Shown: piece by piece, positions 35,831-44,773 of the stretch | How the letters are laid out: each line of letters opens with the position of its first letter | Numbering within the stretch: position 1 is the stretch's first letter | Source: Hirudo medicinalis | Lineage: Eukaryota > Annelida > Clitellata > Hirudinida > Hirudinidae | DNA length: 64,000 nucleotides | Direction of reading: 5' to 3' | Assembly: GCA_011800805.1 (NCBI GenBank) | Contig: MPNW01000082.1 | Location: 13,293 to 77,292 of the forward strand | The notes under the pieces: model-generated | The model's database searches: none | What the model was told of the DNA's origin: nothing | The model's input: the letters and a program-made list of their open reading frames with translations, nothing else | Translations under genes and position numbers: made by a program

Positions 35831-37688
35831 ATGGCAAAAATATCCATCAACCTGGCTACAGGTTCATTGCAAAAAGAAGAAATTATTGTAGGTATTGATT
35901 TGGGAACCACCAACAGCTTGGCGGCTTTTATTAATGCCGATAAAAATCCTCAAGTGATTAATGATATGGACAAGGGCGTTTTGATGCCATCGGTAATTCA
36001 TTTTAATGAACATGGCGAAGCCGAAGTAGGCAATAAGGCCAAATCCTTTTTAACTACAGATCCCTCCAATACCATTTTTTCAGTAAAGCGATTGCTGGGG
36101 CGCTCATACAAAGATGTTGCTGAGCATCAGAATGTTTTCAGTTATAAAATAATTGATGATGATACCGACAGTCTGGTTAAAATCAAAGTAAATAATCGGT
36201 TTTATACCCCCATAGAATTATCGGCCGAGATATTAAAAGAACTTAAAGCCCGCGCCGAACACGCCTTAAAAGCACCTGTAACCAGAGCTGTAATTACCGT
36301 ACCTGCCTATTTTAATGATAGCCAGCGCCAGGCAACTCGTGATGCCGGTAAACTTGCCGGTCTGGATGTTTTGCGCATAGTAAATGAACCTACCGCCGCC
36401 AGTTTGGCCTATGGTTTAGGTTTAGACCCTTCGCAACAAAAAACCATTGCCGTATACGATTTAGGCGGCGGCACCTTTGATGTTTCCATCCTTCAAATCC
36501 AAAATGGAATTTTTGAAGTTTTAAGCACAAACGGCAATACCTATTTGGGCGGTGATGATTTTGACCGCGCCATTTTAAACTACTGGATTGAAAAAAACCA
36601 ATTAACCTCCAAAGCATTTGCCAACAATCATACATTAATGCAAACTTTACGCTTACAGGCCGAAGCAGCTAAAAAAGCGCTTTCAGCACAAAATTTGTAC
36701 AACCAACAACTGGGAGAAATTTGGTGTACGCTGGATAAGCAGACCTTTGAATCGCTCATTGCTGCAAAAATTGAAGAAACCATTATTTCCTGCAAACAGG
36801 CATTAAGTGATGCAAATTTAACCGTTAACGATATTGACGAGGTGGTTTTGGTAGGCGGTTCTACGCGCACGCCGCTGGTAAAAAAAAACAGTTGAAAGTT
36901 TTTTTGGAAAAACACCGCATGATAATATCAATCCTGATGAAGTGGTGGCGCTTGGCGCCGCTATCCAAGCCGATATTTTAGCCGGTAATCGCTCCGATAT
37001 TTTATTATTGGATGTAACTCCTCTTTCATTAGGTATTGAAACCATGGGCGGTTTAATGGACGTAATTATTACTCGTAACAGCAAAATTCCAACCAAAGCC
37101 GGCCGCCAATATACCACCTCGGTAGACGGGCAAATCAACATAAAAATTTCCGTTTATCAAGGAGAACGAGATTTGGTAAAAGAAAACCGTAAATTAGCTG
37201 AATTTAACTTAAAAGGTATTCCGGCCATGCCAGCGGGCCTGCCAAAAGTTGATATCAATTTTCTACTCAACGCCGACGGTATTTTAACCGTGCAAGCTAT
37301 CGAACTTCGATCAGGCATTAAACAAGAAATTGAAGTATACCCAAGCTATGGGTTAAATGACCAAACGGTTGAAAAAATGCTAATCGACAGTGTAGAAAAT
37401 GCGCAAAGCGATGTAATTCAACGCATGTTGGTAGAAGCAAAAACAGAAGCCGAGCAGTTGATTTATACCGCAGAACAATTTATCGAAAAAAACCAATTAA
37501 TCTTAAACAAGATTGAAGTAGAAAACGCCAAAATTTATATACAAGCGTTAAAAAATGCCCTTGCAAATGGAAATAAAAACACTATTTTAAAAAAGACAAA
37601 CGAACTGAACGAATATACCCGCCCATTTGCAGAACGTGTAATGAATGCAACCATAGCGCAAGCCATGAAAGGCAAACGTATTGATTGA
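35831..37688 (+). pseudogene. hscA: Hsp70-type Fe-S assembly chaperone HscA, frameshifted
   Basis: The nucleotide-binding domain is intact in the first frame (35831-36895): [11 protein letters not shown], then [15 protein letters not shown] and [10 protein letters not shown]. The second frame continues FFGKTPHDNINPDEVVALGAAIQ and the substrate-binding domain to 37688. The total is about 619 residues, the size of HscA rather than the about 640 of DnaK, and it lacks DnaK's C-terminal Gly/Gln tail. The frame changes at a run of nine A (36880-36888) after GPLV-like TPLV; eight would restore it. HscA with HscB delivers clusters from IscU; no hscB is next to it. Confidence 0.87.
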
Positions 37689-37833
37689 CTAAAAATTTTT
37701 TCTTAGATAAAGAATTTAAGAAACTGTTTATATTTTATGCACCAAGTAATTTTTAAAAATGAACGGTTTTAAAATCTGCACAATTCTTTTAATCTGAGTT
37801 CGATTAATAATTAAGAAATTATTTGTAATCAAA
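37641..37833. repeat. hscA tail duplicate, left copy at the scaffold gap
   Basis: 193 bases, from ATGAATGCAACCATAGCG to the last base before the Ns, recur at 38175-38366 with a single-base difference in a T run. The copy covers the last 16 codons of hscA, an IS5-type end (GAAACTGTTTA near 37731) and a partial R1 repeat. Confidence 0.95.
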
Positions 37834-38055
37834 NNNNNNNNNNNNNNNNNNNNNNNNNNNNNNNNNNNNNNNNNNNNNNNNNNNNNNNNNNNNNNNNNNN
37901 NNNNNNNNNNNNNNNNNNNNNNNNNNNNNNNNNNNNNNNNNNNNNNNNNNNNNNNNNNNNNNNNNNNNNNNNNNNNNNNNNNNNNNNNNNNNNNNNNNNN
38001 NNNNNNNNNNNNNNNNNNNNNNNNNNNNNNNNNNNNNNNNNNNNNNNNNNNNNNN
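37834..38055. other. Scaffold gap (222 N)
   Basis: A run of 222 N. The true length and content are unknown. Confidence 0.99.
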
Positions 38056-38174
38056 GGATCATGGAGGAGAACATGCCCAGTGTTTGTTTATGATCCTGAG
38101 TGCTGCGGTTATGCACCGGGACGCCCAGGGTGACATTATCCATCTGCCAAATTCGGGAGAACCAACTTGCCAAC
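38056..38174 (-). pseudogene. NRPS condensation-domain fragment
   Basis: On the minus strand this reads LASWFSRIWQMDNVTLGVPV, then HNRSTQDHKQTLGMFSSMI. That matches the region of NRPS condensation domains where F-R-x-x-x-x-x-V-x-G-x-P is followed by NR and a GMF-S. Base composition is about half GC, clearly above its neighbours. The frame enters the gap on one side and is cut by the hscA-tail duplicate on the other, so nothing can be said about the full protein. Confidence 0.7.
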
Positions 38175-38366
38175 ATGAATGCAACCATAGCGCAAGCCAT
38201 GAAAGGCAAACGTATTGATTGACTAAAAATTTTTTCTTAGATAAAGAATTTAAGAAACTGTTTATATTTTATGCACCAAGTAATTTTAAAAATGAACGGT
38301 TTTAAAATCTGCACAATTCTTTTAATCTGAGTTCGATTAATAATTAAGAAATTATTTGTAATCAAA
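38175..38366. repeat. hscA tail duplicate, right copy
   Basis: 192 bases matching 37641-37833 with one T fewer. It starts directly after the NRPS fragment and continues into the full R1 repeat. Confidence 0.95.
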
Positions 38367-38425
38367 GGGGATATTTGTATATTTAAGTTTTTTAATATCA
38401 AATTGTTAACAAACACGCCCGCTAT
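38329..38425. repeat. Dispersed repeat R1, copy B
   Basis: Aligns with 15374-15471: the TTAATAATTAAGAAATTATTTG block, the GGGATATTTG core and the end AACAAACACGCCCGCTAT. The end of the repeat forms the left arm of the terminator hairpin that follows. Confidence 0.7.
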
Positions 38426-38444
38426 GATGCGGGTCATTTTTTTT
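38418..38444 (+). terminator. Rho-independent terminator
   Basis: CCCGC, a TATGAT loop and GCGGG are followed by TCATTTTTTTT. It probably ends the hscA transcript or a transcript of the repeat. Confidence 0.75.
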
Positions 38445-39123
38445 GAAGGGAGGACTGTTTGTTGTTTTTCATAATTAAAGTTAACTAAAAACCTGTTTAT
38501 CAGTTTAAAATAACATCAAAATTATCAACAGTTTTATTGAACATAACATTAGTCTGCAGTATCACGTTAGTCTAATGTTGTTAGGGGAGTATCTTGTCCA
38601 TAGCAGACCAATTTTTGTTTAATTATCAATATATTTCAGAACCGGACTGCTTGTACGCTTGCATCTAGCTCTAAAATATACGACTTCAAAAAACAACAGA
38701 TTTGAAAATCAGCATATTGTAAGTAAACCTTTTGCAGATATACAAAATTCGAAGTAGTAGGGGTATGAAAGATGCGAAGCTGGGTTTTGCTTCCGTTTTC
38801 AAATTTTATTATACATCAGGGGAAGTACAATTGAATGCGTGCGAAAGCAATCCGATATGTTAGGCCTGATAACAGAGCGTTTTCTCAAAAGAGTTGCCAC
38901 AAAAGCTAAAGATTTGCAAATATTTTGTCGTTTTGAGCCTCCAAATTTTATTTTGTTTAATAATATAAATTATTGATAATCAGATATAATTAATAATTTA
39001 TTTACTTTATTAGTTTATATGTTTTTAACAAATATTTTCAGGCAAATGCCAAATCAACAAAATAAAATTCTGTATAAATATTAATTAATTTGATTTTCAG
39101 ATATTTAAATAAATACAATTAAA
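38445..39123. other. Intergenic region, no gene recognised
   Basis: About 680 bases without a convincing open frame. An inverted repeat AACATTAG/CTAATGTT (38545-38552 and 38572-38579) is the only structure noted. The last 180 bases are extremely AT-rich. Confidence 0.5.
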
Positions 39124-39372
39124 CTAATACTGTCTTTTATAGGCTGCCTTGAAATCACTTCTCATGGTTTTAAATCTTTCTGCTACCGTAGCTATAAAAT
39201 CCTCATCAATTATTTGAAAAACTTCGTTGGCTCCGCCCCCTGTTAAGTCTAATTCAGATATCTTGTAGCTTTGTTCTAGCTGGCCTTGTTCAAATTTGAT
39301 AATGTATTTCTGTCCCATTTGAAAAAGAGTAATTTTACAGGAGGGGTGGGGTAGTTCGGCTATTATTCTCAT
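39124..39372 (-). CDS. Conserved hypothetical protein
   Basis: 82 residues beginning MRIIAELPHPSCKITLFQMGQKYIIKFE and containing YKISELDLTGG and a C-terminal ERFKTMRSDFKAAYKR. It has no signal peptide or membrane segment. I recognise it as a small protein conserved in Bacteroidota but know no function. It is alone, with long AT-rich gaps on both sides. Confidence 0.7.
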   Translation of the reverse strand: MRIIAELPHPSCKITLFQMGQKYIIKFEQGQLEQSYKISELDLTGGGANEVFQIIDEDFIATVAERFKTMRSDFKAAYKRQY

Positions 39373-39815
39373 CTTGCTAATCGTTTTACCGCAAAACTAA
39401 ATAATAAAGTAAAAGCTCTTACTTAATTGTTAATTAGTGATATAAATGTGAATAAATATAGCTGTTAATAAATAAATACCACTAAAAAACATCATTTCGT
39501 CATCTGCTAAATGCCATATTTTTAAGATAAAATACAGATGTTGTACATTTGTACCATAGCAGAAGAAGGTATGATTAATAAAAATGATTCAAAGAAAAGC
39601 GATATCGGTCTGTTATGCCTCAAACAAAAGTTTTACTAGTGGCCAAAATGATCTATTTGCTAATTGTGCGTATATGCCAGCTTTTATTGCCCAATTTAAT
39701 TGGCTGAAAATTATTCTGCTGCTTTTCAAAGAGAATGGAATTGTTTGCATATTTTATAATATGTTAATTTTAAAGTAGTTGATATTATTTACTTAAATAA
39801 AAATTATTAATATAA
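39373..39815. other. Intergenic region, no gene recognised
   Basis: About 440 bases. A 64-codon open frame at 39584-39778 has no ribosome-binding context or family pattern and is probably chance. Confidence 0.5.
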
Positions 39816-40430
39816 ATGCTTAAATTACCTTTATCATTTTATCAAAAAAATGATGTTGTTACCCTTGCCAAGCAGCTAAATTGGTAAAAATTCTTTTATA
39901 CTAAAATAGAGGGAGTATTAACCGGGGGAATAATTACCGAAACAGAGGCCTATAATGGCGTGAGAGATAAAGCCAGTCACGCTTATGGCGGAAAGCGAAC
40001 CAACCGCACAAACATTATGTACGCTAAAGGAGGCGTTACTTATGTGTATTTATGTTACGGTATTCATTATTTGTTTAACGTGGTTACAGGAATTGAAAAC
40101 AATCCGCAGGCAGTATTAATTAGAGCCATTGAACCCACTACAGGAATAGAATTTATGTTAAAACGCAGAAAAATGCTTGTTTTAAAACCTAATGTCACCG
40201 CCGGTCCAGGAGCCCTATCGCAAGCTTTAGGCATTAAAACAACGCTAAACGCTGCCAGTTTACTGGGAGATGAGGTTTGGATTGAAGATATCGGAACTCG
40301 TTTTAACGATGATGATATATTAGCCGGTACCCGAATTGGGGTTGCTTATGCACAAGAAGATGCTCTTTTGCCATGGCGATTTTATCTCAAAGAGAATAAA
40401 TATGTTAGCAAATCCCATCTAAATAAATAG
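39816..40430 (+). pseudogene. 3-methyladenine DNA glycosylase (MPG/AAG family), interrupted by a stop
   Basis: Starting at the ATG at 39816 the frame reads MLKLPLSFYQKNDVVTLAKQL, meets a TAA at 39885-39887, and continues in the same frame: GVLTGGIITETEAYNG (with the catalytic Glu), DKASHAYGGKRTNRTNIMYAKGGVTYVYLCYGIHY, and on to the normal C-terminus. The total would be about 204 residues, the usual size. The family removes alkylated purines. The region around the stop (expected LGK-type residues) looks changed by more than one base. A downstream start would lack the first strand and probably the catalytic Glu region. Confidence 0.88.
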
Positions 40431-40679
40431 TTTTTTATTGTTTTTAAAACTGCTTAAACTGAATAAATATCAGAAAAGATATTTCTTTACTGCTTTTTTT
40501 AATTAAAAAATTTAATTATAATATACATCTTACTAATAATAAGATATATAAAAATATGATTTAAATATAAAACAAGTTTTTGCAATTTGCTTTTTTGCTA
40601 ATATTTAGGATGAATTTTGAAAACAACTTAATCAGTTGGTGTAGGATGAAAAATTATTTACAGATTATTTACAAGCATA

Positions 40680-40880
40680 TTTATTTGGTGTTGTCCTATC
40701 ATAAACACAGGCAAGGCAGAAACCTATACAACTTGGAAGGGTTTGAACAACCTGCTCAGGCATTATTTGGCACGCTTTATACAAAAAAGTAAGCGTTATT
40801 CTAAATCTGTTTAAATGATCAATTGCTCTTTGAATATTTTCAAGAAAATTAATAAAATGTATCTTAAATTAGTAAAGCCA
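40680..40880 (+). mobile_element. IS1-family transposase C-terminal remnant (copy 3)
   Basis: Plus-strand readings TGKAETYT, then after a one-base frame change LEGLNNLLRHYLARFIQKSKRYSKSV, match the conserved C-terminus of IS1 transposases. The following ATGTATCTTAAATTAG (40858 and again at 40888) resembles the IS1 end at 6882. All upstream parts are missing. The rest of 40431-41048 holds no gene; a 70-codon frame at 40580 overlaps this remnant out of register. Confidence 0.7.
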
Positions 40881-40995
40881 ATACTATATGTATCTTAAAT
40901 TAGCAGCACAAAAGATAGGTATAATGGCTTTTTACAGAATTTTTTCGTCTATAAAACTTTTTTCCACATTAACGATGGTTTGCAGCATAATTTTT

Positions 40996-41003
40996 TAACT
41001 TCG
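40996..41003 (+). promoter_or_regulatory. Possible -7 box of gyrA
   Basis: TAACTTCG, one mismatch from TAnnTTTG, is embedded in TTTAACTTCGCAA, the same string as upstream of scoB. It ends 45 bases before the start codon. Confidence 0.35.
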
Positions 41004-41048
41004 CAAGGTTATAAAAACCCGTTTTTTAACCGAATATTAAAGTAATTT

Positions 41049-43547
41049 ATGGCAGAAGATTTAGAGAATCAAGAAAACGACAAAATTATTCCAATTAATA
41101 TTGATGAGCAGATGCGCTCGGCTTATATTGATTACTCGATGTCGGTAATCGTTAGTCGCGCTCTGCCCGATGTTAGAGACGGATTAAAACCTGTTCATCG
41201 TCGCGTACTTTACGGGATGTTGGATTTGGGTTTAAACAACAACAAACCTTATAAAAAATCAGCCCGTATTGTGGGAGAGGTATTAGGTAAATATCACCCG
41301 CATGGCGATAGTTCTGTATATATGACTATGGTGCGTATGGCTCAGGAGTGGAGCATGCGCTATATTTTGGTTGACGGGCAAGGCAACTACGGTTCTATTG
41401 ACGGTGATTCGCCTGCGGCCATGCGTTATACCGAAGCTCGTTTTAGAAAAATTGCCGAGGAGATGTTGGCCGACATCAATAAAGAAACCGTTAATTTCCA
41501 ATACAATTTTGACGATTCGTTACAAGAGCCAACCGTATTGCCTTCAAAAATTCCAAATCTTTTAATAAACGGAGCTTCGGGCATAGCGGTAGGTATGGCC
41601 ACTAATATGGCTCCGCACAACCTTACCGAGGTGATTAATGCTACTATTGCTTATGTTGATAACCGCGAAATTACCATTGCGGAATTGATGAAACATATTA
41701 AAGGTCCTGATTTCCCGACCGGAGCCGCCATCTATGGCTACTCCGGAATCCAAGAAGCTTTTGAAAGCGGGCGGGGTCGTATTGTAATGCGTGCAAAAGC
41801 TGAAATTGAAAGCAATAAAGAACGCGAAAGCATTATTGTAACTGAAATTCCTTATCAGGTAAATAAATCGCAAATGATTGAGCGTACCGCTGAGTTGATT
41901 GGCGAGAAAAAACTGGAAGGTATCTCTAACATTAAAGATGAATCCAATAAAGACGGCATCCGCATTGTTTACGAAATTAAGCGAGATGCAAACGCAAATA
42001 TTGTTTTAAATAATTTATTTAAATTAACTGCGCTGCAAACCTCATTTAGTGTAAATAATATTGCTTTGGTAAATGGTCGTCCGCAGTTATTAAACTTAAA
42101 AGATCTTATTCATCACTTTGTTGAACACAGACACGAAGTGATTATACGCAGAACCAAGTTTGAACTTGGCGAAGCCGAAAACCGGGCACATATTTTAGAA
42201 GGCTTATTGATTGCTTTAGATCATATAGAAGAAATAATCAAACTAATCAGAGCATCTGATACCCCGGATGAAGCGCGTACAGGCTTAATAGAACGGTTTG
42301 GCTTGAGCGATATTCAGGCCAGAGCAATTCTGGATATGACCTTACGCAGGTTAACCGGTTTAGAGCAAGATAAGATTAAAGACGAGCATGCGGAATTGAT
42401 GAAAACCATCGAGTATTTGAAATCTGTATTAGCCGATAAATCGTTTCGTATGCAGATTATCAAAGATGAACTTGTAGAGATACAAAAAAAATACGGCGAT
42501 GAGCGCAGAACAGAAATTGTACATGCCTCCGGCGATATGAGCATGGAAGATTTTATTGAAGATGAAGAAGTAGTGATAACCATTTCGCATGAAGGTTATA
42601 TCAAACGCACCCCCGCAACCGAATATCGAACACAAAGTCGCGGTGGCAAGGGAGCAAAAGGAAGCGATTCCAGAAACGAGGATTTTATAGAGCATTTATT
42701 AATTGCTTCTAACCATAACTATATGTTGTTTTTTACCGAAGCGGGTCGTTGTTTTTGGCTAAGAGTGTATGAAATTCCGGAAGGTACAAGAATCGGTAAA
42801 GGCAGAGCTTTACAAAATATCATCAACATTCCTAAAGAAGAAAAGGTAAAAGCCTATATCAAGGTTAAAAATTTAAAAGATCAGGATTATCTGGAAAACA
42901 ATTTTATCATCATGTGTACCAAAAAAGGCACCATCAAAAAAACTTCTTTGAAGGCCTATTCTCGTCCGCGAGTAAATGGTATTAATGCTATCAATATTAA
43001 TGAAGGCGATCAATTATTAAAGGCCACATTAACTACCGGTTCCAGCCAAATTGTTATGGCTTTACGTTCGGGCAGAGCTATTCGTTTTAACGAGGCAACA
43101 GTAAGACCTATGGGTAGAACTGCTACGGGGGTACGCGGTATTACCCTTACTCATGCTAAAGATGAAGTTGTTGGTATGATTGCCGTTAACGATACCAATA
43201 CAACCGTATTGGTAGTATCAGAAAAGGGATATGGTAAACGGACAAATATAGATGATTATCGGATTACCAACCGAGGCGGTAAAGGGATAAAAACCATCAA
43301 CGTTACTGAAAAAACCGGAGAACTGGTAGCAATAAAAAACGTATCTGATGCTGATGATTTAATGATTATCAATAAATCGGGCATATTAATAAGAATTGCG
43401 GTTTCTCAATTAAGAATAATGGGACGGGCAACACAAGGCGTTCGTTTAATTACTTTAAAAGAAAACGATGAAATAGCTTCTGTAGCTCAAATTGAACACG
43501 AAGATGAAGAATTACAGATCATTGATGAGAACAAAGAATCAGATTAA
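41049..43547 (+). CDS. gyrA: DNA gyrase subunit A
   Basis: 832 residues. The breakage-reunion domain has the catalytic Tyr127 in AAMRYTEAR. The C-terminal beta-pinwheel carries GyrA-boxes, for example [11 protein letters not shown] and the later NRGGKGIKT. The quinolone-resistance region reads [17 protein letters not shown]: Ser88 (E. coli Ser83) is kept, but Met92 stands at the place of E. coli Asp87. With GyrB (not here) it supercoils DNA. A TPR gene follows 18 bases downstream. Confidence 0.96.
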   Translation: MAEDLENQENDKIIPINIDEQMRSAYIDYSMSVIVSRALPDVRDGLKPVHRRVLYGMLDLGLNNNKPYKKSARIVGEVLGKYHPHGDSSVYMTMVRMAQEWSMRYILVDGQGNYGSIDGDSPAAMRYTEARFRKIAEEMLADINKETVNFQYNFDDSLQEPTVLPSKIPNLLINGASGIAVGMATNMAPHNLTEVINATIAYVDNREITIAELMKHIKGPDFPTGAAIYGYSGIQEAFESGRGRIVMRAKAEIESNKERESIIVTEIPYQVNKSQMIERTAELIGEKKLEGISNIKDESNKDGIRIVYEIKRDANANIVLNNLFKLTALQTSFSVNNIALVNGRPQLLNLKDLIHHFVEHRHEVIIRRTKFELGEAENRAHILEGLLIALDHIEEIIKLIRASDTPDEARTGLIERFGLSDIQARAILDMTLRRLTGLEQDKIKDEHAELMKTIEYLKSVLADKSFRMQIIKDELVEIQKKYGDERRTEIVHASGDMSMEDFIEDEEVVITISHEGYIKRTPATEYRTQSRGGKGAKGSDSRNEDFIEHLLIASNHNYMLFFTEAGRCFWLRVYEIPEGTRIGKGRALQNIINIPKEEKVKAYIKVKNLKDQDYLENNFIIMCTKKGTIKKTSLKAYSRPRVNGINAININEGDQLLKATLTTGSSQIVMALRSGRAIRFNEATVRPMGRTATGVRGITLTHAKDEVVGMIAVNDTNTTVLVVSEKGYGKRTNIDDYRITNRGGKGIKTINVTEKTGELVAIKNVSDADDLMIINKSGILIRIAVSQLRIMGRATQGVRLITLKENDEIASVAQIEHEDEELQIIDENKESD

Positions 43548-43565
43548 AATAATATACCAATAAAT

Positions 43566-44669
43566 ATGAAAAAAATACTTATATCTATGTTGTGCTTAGC
43601 TGTAAGCTATGGCGCACATGCACAAAAAAAAGAGATTTCTGAAGCGCAAAAAGTTTGGGCTCTTTATCAAACATTTGGCAATAAACAGTCTTTAGAAAAA
43701 CAAATAGACGCTTTAACTACCGGTTTGGAGCATACCGATAAAGCAATAACGCATGAAAAATCTAAAACAATGCCCGGCGCTTGGTCGGTTAGAGCATTGC
43801 TTGCTTCTGTTATTGCTTATATAGATACGGTTAACCCCTCAAATATGGCCGCTAAAGCAAAAATTGCCGAAGAAGCTATTGCACAAGCCAAAAGCCTTGA
43901 TACCAAAAATCAAGAAAAAGAGTATATTGCCGCTGCAGAACAAAACTTAAACTCGGCTTTAATTAATGGTTCTTTAAGAGCTTATAATAAAAAAGATTAT
44001 GAATCGGCTTTAAAAGGGTTTGATAAAATTCTAGCCAGAAACCCTAACGATACCAGTATGTATATTAACGCCGGCTTAACTGCTAAAACCATCAAAAAAT
44101 ATCCCGAAGCGATTGGCTATTACAAAAAAGCAATTTCGTTAAATGCCAAAGAGAGTAAAATACTTTATGGCGAATCAATTAATATTACTTTACAAGAATT
44201 ACAAGACACCACTTCGGCTTTAGCTTTGTTGGATATAGCCATTGCCAAATATCCAGATGATGTTGACTTAATCAGCATACAAACAGACGTTTATATTAAC
44301 CAAGGAGATATCGAAAAATCCAGAACGGCTTTAAATAAATTGTTAGCCAAACAACCCGAAAAATCTATTTATAATTTCTTATTAGGAAACACTTATTTTA
44401 AGCAAGCGCAAGATTTGCAAGAAAAACGAAAAAAAATAGACTCCAAAAAGAAAGCCGAATACGACGCTATTACCAAAAAAATGACAGCCTTGGTTGATCA
44501 ATCAATTCCTTATTTTAAAAAATCTTTAGAAACCGATCCAAAATATATTCCTGCATTAGAAACTTTGAAAAACATCTACGCTTTTAAAGTTGATACCAAA
44601 AGTTATGAAGAAATGAGCAAGCGATTAAAAGAGGCAGAAGCTTCTGCACAAAAAAAAGACGGGCAATAA
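43566..44669 (+). CDS. Exported TPR-repeat protein
   Basis: 367 residues, with a signal peptide ending AHAQ (about residue 20). The mature part is all-helical, with TPR-like repeats at about 130-300 (YESALKGFDKILARNPNDTSMYINAG, KYPEAIGYYKKAISLN, KSRTALNKLLAKQPEKSIYNFLLGNTYFK). It probably scaffolds an envelope complex; the partner is unknown. It lies 18 bases after gyrA and may be co-transcribed. The next gene is a paralogue of it. Confidence 0.82.
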   Translation: MKKILISMLCLAVSYGAHAQKKEISEAQKVWALYQTFGNKQSLEKQIDALTTGLEHTDKAITHEKSKTMPGAWSVRALLASVIAYIDTVNPSNMAAKAKIAEEAIAQAKSLDTKNQEKEYIAAAEQNLNSALINGSLRAYNKKDYESALKGFDKILARNPNDTSMYINAGLTAKTIKKYPEAIGYYKKAISLNAKESKILYGESINITLQELQDTTSALALLDIAIAKYPDDVDLISIQTDVYINQGDIEKSRTALNKLLAKQPEKSIYNFLLGNTYFKQAQDLQEKRKKIDSKKKAEYDAITKKMTALVDQSIPYFKKSLETDPKYIPALETLKNIYAFKVDTKSYEEMSKRLKEAEASAQKKDGQ

Positions 44670-44745
44670 TTTAACCTCAAAAAATAATTTTTTATTTCTA
44701 AGTAAAATATAGCATATTTTAAATTTCAGGCAATCTCTTTTTTAT

Positions 44746-44753
44746 TATTTTTG
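44746..44753 (+). promoter_or_regulatory. -7 box of the second TPR gene
   Basis: TATTTTTG, 20 bases before the ATG, matches TAnnTTTG, so the second paralogue can have its own transcript. Confidence 0.4.
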
Positions 44754-44773
44754 CCGGTTTAGCATATGAATAT

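Noticed and set aside
35831..37688. DnaK rather than HscA
   Set aside because: Total length about 619, no DnaK-type C-terminal tail, and the N-terminal extension [17 protein letters not shown] fits HscA; presence of iscX and ferredoxin supports it.
38056..38174. The NRPS piece as part of a native hscA-linked gene
   Set aside because: The frame continues into the antisense of the hscA tail only by chance; the composition break and the duplicate point to a junction, real or artefactual.
39584..39778. 64-codon open frame
   Set aside because: No conserved pattern; AT-rich gap sequence.
39885..39887. TAA in the MPG gene as a recoded codon
   Set aside because: All other genes in the window end normally at TAA, and the local sequence differs from the family by more than the stop; a mutation is simpler.
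40580..40792. 70-codon open frame before gyrA
   Set aside because: It overlaps the IS1 C-terminal remnant in a different register.
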